A stretch of 64,000 bases of DNA. It comes from Micractinium sp. NFX-FRZ. Lineage: Eukaryota; Chlorophyta; Trebouxiophyceae; Chlorellales; Chlorellaceae. The stretch spans positions 1 through 64,000 of the forward strand of contig JAPTJF010000182.1 in the NCBI GenBank assembly GCA_029339195.1, read 5' to 3'. The position numbers were made by a program, and so were the translations under genes. Positions 56,801 through 64,000 of this stretch are shown one piece after another. The notes below the pieces were generated by a model. It saw nothing but the letters and a program-made list of their open reading frames with translations. It was not told the DNA's origin and ran no database searches. How positions within the stretch are numbered: the first letter of the stretch is position 1; each line of letters starts with the position of its first letter.

Positions 56801-59800
56801 CAGCTGACGCTGTCGGACAACCCGCACCTGGGCGGCACGCTGCCACTGTTGTGGGGCAACCACACAGAGGGCCTGCCGCTGCTGCAAAACATGAATGTCT
56901 CCAACTGCGGGATCACCGGCCCGCTGCCCGCCTGGGGACCCGGCCTGCAGAAGCTGCGCACACTGTGAGTGAAAATGTATGCATTGCAATAGCCCTGCAC
57001 TGCCGGCATGCCACATGCATCCTATCTATTGACAAGGGGGGCTGCTGCGCCTGTTCTGGGCTGCGCCGCCTGCTTGACACCAGGCTGGCTGGTCTAGGGG
57101 GCACCCCTGGAGAGGCTGCAGTCCGCGAGGGTGCACCCACCGCCTGCCATACCAGGCCCGCCTCGGCGGATGTCTGCCAGCCTGCCAGCCAGCCTGTGTG
57201 CATTCCTGCCGCCTGCCCCCTTTGCTTGCCGCGCGCGGTGTGCTGACATCCCACCGCTCTGCCGTGCCTCCCGCGCTGCCCAACCCTGCAGCACCCTCAC
57301 CGACAACGCCTTGACAGGCACCATACCCCCCAGCTGGGCCAACCTAGCTTCCCTGACGGAAGTCATCATGCAGCCAGGGTGCGTGCCGAGGCCGGGCGCG
57401 CCTCCCCACGCATGCATCCTCACCCGCCTTGCAATGGCGCCGCCAGTGCGAGCATCATGCCGGTGTGTACCTACCTCCTAACCGCCGGCCAGCACGCAGC
57501 CTGACACCTGAGGTCCTGTGCTGCTGCTGCTGCTGCCCCTGCCCCTGCTCCTGCCTGCGTGCTGCAGCAACCCAGACCTGTGCCCCGTCGTGCCAGCTGG
57601 CGCCTCCTTCAAGCTATGCAACGGCCTTGACCGCATCTGTGACGGCCGCGACCAGCTGGCCACCAACTCCACCCTGTGCGCTGGCCTCATCTCAGACAGC
57701 ACAGCAGGCGATGACGGCGGCAGCAGCTTCCCCGTGGCCGCCGTGGCGGCGCCGCTGGCCGTGACGGCCGTTGCGCTGCTGGCAGTGGCGGGGCTCCGCT
57801 GGCGCCACCACCGAGTGGCGGCCGCCCGGGGGCAGCGAGACGCCGCGCTGGCAAAGCAGCCTGTGTACCAGGCAAGCAGCGGCCCTGCCCGGCCGCGAGG
57901 GCGCTGAGGGATTGTCACGCGGGGTCGCTAGCGCCCACGGTGGTGGGCTCCTGCTTGGGTGCACCAGCTGGCCAGCTGGGGGGCTCCGTGTGATCCGCCA
58001 TGCTGCCTTACCCCCTGCCTCACCCTGCCACGCCAAGTTTGTGCGTGCAGGATGCGGAGACGGGCCTGTTCTACGATGCCACCGGCATGCCGCTGCCGCC
58101 CGAATCGTCGGCGGCAGCAAAGGGCGAGGCAGCGGGCCCCGCGGCAGGGCAGAACGGCGCCCCCCACAGCGGCGCTCACACCACCTGGCTTCCCTGCTTT
58201 CGGCACCATCCAGCCGAGGTGCGCGGCGCTGCTGTGACACTACCCTCTGTTGGGCGGGTGGGTATGTGCGCGCTTCAGCAGGCCACGCACGCAAAACCAG
58301 ACGGGCCCCAGCCCCACTGCTGGCGGTGTCCCTCGTTTGAGGGCCTGTTGGCACCACCCAGCTTGCTGGTAACCTCTGGCCCCCATGCACCTGCAGACCC
58401 TGCAGTCAGAGAGCAGCGTGTCTCTGTCCCCGCGCGCCGCCAGCCCCGGTGCTGCGCCCGGCCAGCACCGCGTGCCAAGCACACCCAACGGCGGCTCAAA
58501 CCTGGGCGCCGTCCCCTCTAGCGGCGGCAGCGGCAACATGCGGGCCGGCTCCTCCGAGCGAACCAACAGCAGCTGCCTGGCTGGCGGCGCCGGCAGCGTG
58601 GACAACCCGTGCTTCTCGTCACGCGAGCTGGCGGCGCTGCAGCTGTCCGATTGGGAGATTGGGCAGGAAGGTGAGGACAGGGTGGGCGGGTGGGGTGGAC
58701 AGAGTGGATGGACGGCGGTGCATGGTGTGTGTACGTGGCACAACAGTGTTGCGAGCTGCGCCCGCTGCACGGCTGGGGGGGCCAGCTGGAAGGTGGGCGG
58801 GCACTAGCCGCGGTGCGGCGTGGGGACGCGGCTCGCGGGGGCGCGATGTTGGTTGGTTTCAAGGGCATTGCGGGCAGCCAGGCCTGCCGTGCATGGCCGC
58901 AGGCAGGCCAGCTGCTGTGTTCCACGATCTCCTGCCCTCAGACTGCAGTGCACACACACGCCCACCCCTGCCCTCCTCTCCCTGTACCCCGCAGAGATTC
59001 AAATCTTGAAGCGGCCGGACGGGTCTGACTGGCGCCTGGGCTCCGGCGGCTTTGGCACGGTGCGTGTGCTGCCCGGGGGGCCTCTGCTGCCCTGCTGCCC
59101 TCTGGTGCCTGCCCGGCAGCACACCGTGTGTGGCGGCCCATGCCGCTCACCCCATGCTTGCCCATCCTTGAATGTGTGTGTGTGTGCGCGGCTGCATGTC
59201 GCATGAGGGATGGGTTGCTCATCCTGCCACACCCCTGCTGCCGCACACTCCCACCTCTACCTGCCCGCCGTGCCTGCAGGTGTTCAAGGCGATGAGGAAC
59301 GGGGTGCAGCCGGTGGCGGTGAAGATCCTGGGCACGGTGAGCATTTCTCTTGTTTCCTCACCTAGTGGCAGCGAGGAACTCTTCCTGCTGGCGGCCCCCT
59401 CCTTCCTGGGTGCCTTCCTGGGCCCGCTGGCTGGTGGGTGTCATGCACTGCCTCGCTCTTGCCAACCGCCCGCTCCACTGAGTAGCTTGCGCCTTCCTCC
59501 CATCATTCACGCATGCATTCTTACCGTGCGGTCGTGGACGTTACTGTATCTGGACTGCATGTTCTCGTCCAGGGCACCTTGCGCGTTCCGTGGCATGAGC
59601 CAGCCAGCGCTCCAAGCTCTCTCAGCACCACTGAGCACTCTCAGCACCCCTCCCGTGCTGCGCCCATCGCCACCGGTGCAGGGCAACTCAGAGGTGATCA
59701 AGGCGATGACGGAGTCGGAGTTTGCGCGTGAGATCTCCATCCTGCGGGCCTGCCGGGACACAAACATACTGCAGTTCCAGGTGGGGAGGGGCGGGGCCTG

Positions 59801-62093
59801 TGGGGCTGGGGCGTGGGGCATGGGGGGAGGGTGGGGGCCATGTCCAGCAGGGCAGAGGGCTGGGCCTGGCAGGGCAATGGTGGAGGCTCTTTTGGATGTG
59901 AAGCAAAGGAGGGGTCTGGCCGTGCCTGTGCGGCCATCCCAGGCCTGCCCTTGCCAGCCTCTGAACTCTGTGCTCTCGTGCCTTCTCATGGCAGGGCGCC
60001 TGCTTCCAAGACACGCGCACCATGCTGATCACCGAGTACATGGAGGGGGGCAACCTGACGCACAACCTGCGCTCCCAGAAAGTCTGCTGGTGGCGCCGCG
60101 GCAAGAAGGTGGGCTGTCCGAACAGAGCGGGCGGGCGCGCCGCTGTGGGGCGGTCTGGAAGCGGGCAGAGTTGGACTGGAGGTTGGACTGGAGGCGGGCG
60201 ATGATGTCAGATGCCGGGCCAACCGTGCTGCTCGTCACGGTGCCCTGCCCCCGGCCCCCTCTCATGCCCTGCCCCCCACCGTGCACCCCGCACCTCCAAC
60301 CAGACCTCCCACCATGCGCCCCTTTCCGCCCGCAGATTGCGCTGGACGTTGCCCGCGCCCTGGCCTACCTCCACTCCCGCCGCATCGTGCACCTCGACAT
60401 CAAGAGCGCAAACGTGCTGCTCACGCGGTGCGGCGGTGGCGCGCGGGCGGGCAGGGCAGAGTGGGGGCGACCGGCCGCAGCACCCCGTGCTGCTCTGCAG
60501 TCTCGTCACATCTGCAGGCACAGGGTGTGCTGCTGCTCACTTCTTGCGACCTCGTGCTCCTTGCAGGGACGGCACTGCCAAGGTGGGCGACGTGGGGATG
60601 GCGCGCATCATGGCAGGAGACTACGTGTCAGGCGTGGTGGGCACGCTGGCATGGTGAGTGGCCCCTGTGCGGCATCGCCCTTGTGCGCGCCCCGCCTGCC
60701 GTTACGACCAACAGGCGTCCGCACCTGCCGCCCTGCACGCCCTGCCCTTGTGCTGCTGCTGCCGTTGCCCTGCGTGTGCGCTGCTGTGCCCAGACCCTGC
60801 CCTTGCTCGCTGAGCCAGACCAACCAACCACTCAATGGTGTGCAGGTCTGCCCCCGAGCTGCTCATGGGCCAGCGGTGCACCACCAAGGCCGACATCTAC
60901 TCATTCGGCGTCGTCCTGTGAGCCCCTACCCGCCTGGCGCGCCCGCCTGGCGCACCTTAGGCCTGCAATGTGCCCTTGCCCGCTGATCCGCCAACCTGTC
61001 TGCATGCCGGGCTGCCTGCCCGCCCGCCTGCCTGCCGACCTGCTCGCTCTCAAACTGCCTCGAGTGCCAGTCTTGCATGCGAGCTTTGCTGCTTGCTTTG
61101 GTCACGCCCCTGGTTGCTGGCGTCCCGCCGTCCTGCCCTTGTCTTCCATTACCACCCAACAACCTGTCGGTCACATGCTCTCCCCTTGTGTGCCTGCCCC
61201 GCCCCGCCCCTCCCCTGTGCAGCTGGGAGATCTGCACCGGCGAGCTCCCCGTCAGAGGCCAGCTGCGCGACCCCCGGTGAGCACGGCTCTCTCTCTCTCT
61301 CTCTCAAGGCGCCTGCACCCGGCCTCTGGCCTGGCCTCCGCTTGTCGCCCGCCGTGCACTGCTTGGCAATCCCCCGCACTGCTCTCCTCCCCCGCGCACG
61401 TACCACCGGGCTTTCGAAAGAAGTGCCACCTGCGCCACCCTCCCCCGCTGCAGGGTGCCCGAGGAGTGCCCGCCAGAGGTGGTGGATGTGCTGTACCGCT
61501 GCCTGAGGCCGAACCCTGCGGGGCGCCCCACCGCCACCGAGCTGGTTGAGCTACTTCTCAACGCCCCCAGCTCGCCGCCCGCCAGCACTCAGCCATCGAC
61601 TGTGGATGTGGGCGCGGCAGCAGCAGCAGCAACAGCGGGCAGCCCACTGGACAGCAGCGACAGCGTGCCACAGCAGGCGGAGCAGCAGCAGGCGCAAGCG
61701 CGGCAGCAGTCGCAGCGGCGGCAGCAGCGGCGGGGCGGCGGTGCAGCGCCAGTAGGAGGGGCGCAGCAGCCGTCCTGCCCCGTGTCCCTCGGCACCCAGT
61801 GGCTCTCGGGAGGCACCATCGCCTCTGTTCAGTCACAGGAGGAGCTAGAAGAAGAGCTGGTGGCGGAGCTGGTGGCGGAGAGCGCTCCCACCAGCGGGGT
61901 GAGCATCGGGCGCTGTGCACCGCTCTCTGGCGGCGGCAGCGTGGGTGCGGCCGGCGGGCTGCAGCGCCGGCTGGTGCTGCCCCCGGCAGGCAGGCTCACG
62001 TCGGCCTCCCCCTTTGCCGCCTCGCCGTTTGAGCAGTCGCCTTTTGTGCAGTCGCCGCAGCAGACGTCGCCGCAGCAGCCGCCGCCGCTGTGA
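53837..62093 (+). CDS. Leucine-rich-repeat receptor-like protein kinase
   Basis: Plant-style receptor kinase in over 20 exons. ATG 53837 opens a signal peptide (GLLAAVLQLGLCALAAG). An LRR N-cap follows (LLTFRDGITNWAEVQAAWGL with CTWGGVE), then about nine LRRs, for example LEVLDLQGNELSGLLPPEW, NNNQFTGNMPESW, GNRFSGTFPAGF, LHGNNLTGGLPDAW and DNALTGTIPPSWANL. A Cys-containing cap and the membrane span VAAPLAVTAVALLAVAGL (about 57745-57800), followed by RWRHHR, lead into a Ser/Gly-rich juxtamembrane region. The kinase shows the Gly loop LGSGGFGTVFKA, the catalytic Lys in VAVKIL, HLDIKSANVLL, GDVGMAR, SAPELL and DIYSFGVVLWE; the fold is TKL-like. Odd points are Leu for Arg in the HRD motif and DVG for DFG. 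A Gln/Ser-rich tail of about 180 residues ends at TGA 62091-62093. Confidence 0.88.
55253..55485. repeat. 42-bp minisatellite, about 5.5 copies, in an LRR-kinase intron
   Basis: Imperfect head-to-tail units of 42 bp, each with GGGCAGGCTGCAGGT and GGCATGCATG cores. The period is a multiple of three, so frames on both strands stay open through it (for example repeated VLLGGRLQVGVGMH). Each unit contains CAG followed by GT, resembling acceptor and donor together. Confidence 0.9.
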
Positions 62094-62806
62094 GGCGCGC
62101 CCCGAACTTGCAATCCTACAAACCAGCCGCCCATATGGCGCCCACTATCCTTGCATGGCGCCCCGTTTTTGTTCCTGTACTGACCCCCTCAACGACCGAC
62201 CCAACACCAGACCTCTCGCGGCCAGCGCTGGCGCTACCCGCTCCCCGTCCTGCCCTCTTATGTATCCCTCTATGCGGCCGCTGCCACCGTCAACGTGGCA
62301 GCGCACAGCTGCGCAGCCTCGATCCTTGGGTGCCGCACTCTTCACTGAAGGTCCGCTCTCCCTCCCCGTTTTCCCCACACCGCTTGTACCCTCCCCGTCC
62401 TCGCTCTGCCGCTTCTTCCGAATTGTTTTGCTCAATGCTCCTCCCCATTCCCTATAATATCTTCTATATGCAATGTACGTTCCTCACGGCTGCCACAGTG
62501 CATGCACAAAGGAAGCGCGCATCACTAGAGGGCCCCTGGCCGGCGTGGGCCGCGCGTTGCGTTGCTTTCTTTTCTTTTTGTGCGCCCGCAGGCATGGGGC
62601 ACCTGGGGTGCGGGCTTACATCCTTGGCATTCTAGTGGCCCAAGGCCTTGCCCAGGGCGGCCCTGGGCGCATCATCACCTGTTCGCTTGCCAAGCGCGCG
62701 GCGGCTGCGAGTGGCGCAGCCCAGCGAATGACCGCAGCCGGTGCAGCCGCATCACACGCTGCACACGCGTCCAAACTGCCGGGATAGCAGCTGCCGTGGC
62801 CGCACT
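62094..62806. other. Intergenic region, LRR kinase to PHD-like gene
   Basis: About 0.7 kb without a supportable gene; the 3' UTR of the kinase gene and the promoter of the next gene. The AT-rich stretch near 62440-62475 is the least GC-rich part. Confidence 0.45.
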
Positions 62807-64000
62807 ATGAGGTGGGGGTGCAGGGCGCATCCCACGTCCCGTGGGCGGCTGTCTCCCGCCTGTGCGCCCCGCTGCTTCACCTTGAAGTCGTATCACCTGC
62901 TCAATGCAGGCCGCCGCGCTTCCGGGAGAGCCTGAGCGGGGAGGCCGGGGCTGGCAGCGGGTCGCCGCCGCCCCCTCCTCCGCCGCCATGCGCCCTCTGC
63001 CACGAAGACGCCCAAGGACCCCTGCTGCTGTGCTCGGACTGCCGCACTGTTTACCACGAAGATTGTGCAGCACAACTTGTGGAGGTGGAGGGCCTGCAAT
63101 CAACAGGTGGGAGGCCCAGCAGGACACGCGCTGGCTGCCTGCCGCTGCCGCTGCCGCTGCTGCTGCTCATATATACGTTAGGCGGGCCTCCAGTATGCTG
63201 CCGCCAGGGGCCCTGCTTGCCTGCGTTTGCCCTACAGTAGGTGCATAAAATCACACTGAGGCTCCAAATCTCTGCCTCACATGGCACCCGCTGGCCGCCC
63301 AAACTGGGTGCGGTGCAAGGAGGGAATGCTACATGGAAGCAAGTGCAACAACTGTAGGATTGCCACATGCCTCTCCCCGCCCCCTCCCTGCCTGCAGACT
63401 CCGACCCCATGCCCTGCGCCCGCTGCGCCGCCATGCAGCGCGCTGGCGCAGCGGTAGAGGTAGTCGACTTGCTCAGCAGCGAGGAGGAGGTGGAGGAGGA
63501 GGAGGAAGAGGCTAGGATTGGTGCGGGTGCAGACACGGCGCAGGCTGCCAACGCACCGGGGCCTGCCGTTCCCGATGACACGGCAGCGGGCGCCGGCGTG
63601 GAAGCAGCAGAAGCGGCGGCAGTGGCGGCAGGAGCAGCGGCAGCAGAAGCCTCTAAGGCAGCAGCGGCGGCAGCAGAGGCAGTGGCAGCAGGAGCCGCAG
63701 CAGCAGGGCGGCTTGAGGCAGCAGAGTCGGAGGCAGCAGCAGATGTTGAAGCAGCAGCGGCATTGACAGCAAGGCCCGGACCCGCAGCAGGGGGCGCCAT
63801 TTCAGAAGCGGAGCCAGACGCAGCTGCTTCAGATGCATCAGAGGCAGAAGCAGTGCCAGTGCCAGTGGCAGTGCCAGTGGCGGCGGGAGCAGTGTCCCCA
63901 ACAATGGCAGAAGCGCTGGCAGCAGGACAGGCAGCGGCATCAGCAGCGGGCGAGGCGGTAGTGCCAGCAGGAGCAACACCAGCGGTAGAGGCTGCTGCAG
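62807..64000 (+). CDS. PHD-like zinc-finger protein with SUMO-interaction-like motif (3' end beyond window)
   Basis: Start inferred at ATG 62807: five coding bases (ATGAG) precede a GT donor and join in phase 2 to the exon after the AATGCAG near 62908, giving MRPPRFRESLSGEAGAGSGS. A Pro run leads into a finger: CALCHEDAQGPLLLCSDC with RTVYHEDC, and after an intron (about 63106 to 63397) MPCARC. This fits the PHD order C2-C2-HC-C2 closely, with the last pair on the next exon. Then comes EVVDLLSSEEEVEEEEEE, a hydrophobic core followed by acidic residues as in SUMO-interaction motifs. The rest to the window edge is an Ala-rich low-complexity frame (63.5-64.0 kb) with Glu, Val and Pro. The gene continues past 64000. 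Probably nuclear; the partner is unknown. Confidence 0.6.

Noticed and set aside
1..64000. tRNA, rRNA or bacterial operon signals
   Set aside because: None recognised; intron structure, poly(A) signals and protein families all indicate a eukaryotic nuclear region.

Overview
The window looks like nuclear DNA from a unicellular green alga, most likely a trebouxiophyte of the Chlorella/Micractinium type. It is very GC-rich, genes are split into many short exons by GT-AG (and some GC-AG) introns of roughly 50-400 nt, exons carry long Ala, Gln and Gly tracts, several genes have a TGTAA polyadenylation signal after the stop, and the proteins are plant/algal in character (cytosolic-type G6PD, plastid signal peptidase). 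The exact species cannot be fixed from the sequence alone.

Layout, left to right. 1-6955 (-): glucose-6-phosphate dehydrogenase in 17 exons; only the last few codons lie beyond the left edge. 7616-8760: a hAT-like DNA element with 15-bp inverted repeats and a perfect 8-bp target duplication. 9336-13391 (+): a secreted sedolisin/tripeptidyl-peptidase (S53). 13679-19204 (+): a large ankyrin-repeat protein. 20105-22569 (+): a GNAT acetyltransferase. 23029-36445 (+): a giant gene of about 25-27 exons joining an AT-hook, an AlkB-type 2-oxoglutarate dioxygenase and a run of NSD-type PHD fingers. 37006-41482 (-): a coiled-coil protein with two membrane segments. 41778-42390 (+): a 129-residue membrane protein. 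42863-45769 (-): thylakoid-type signal peptidase I. 46063-50223 (+): a TMEM161-family membrane protein. 50.2-53.8 kb: poorly resolved, with some Cys-rich coding-like pieces. 53837-62093 (+): an LRR receptor-like kinase. 62807 to the right edge (+): a PHD-like protein with a SUMO-interaction-like motif, cut by the window.

The genes do not form a pathway; this is an ordinary algal neighbourhood of unrelated genes with short shared promoters (41483-41777 and 45770-46062) and convergent 3' ends (42391-42862). Two things stand out. The first is the AT-hook/AlkB/PHD protein, whose architecture suggests an oxygenase aimed at chromatin. The second is a recurring pattern in at least four genes: introns contain imperfect tandem copies of the adjoining exon edge together with its splice site ('exon echoes'). 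Exon coordinates given below were worked out by hand from reading frame, splice consensus and phase, and no transcript evidence was available.
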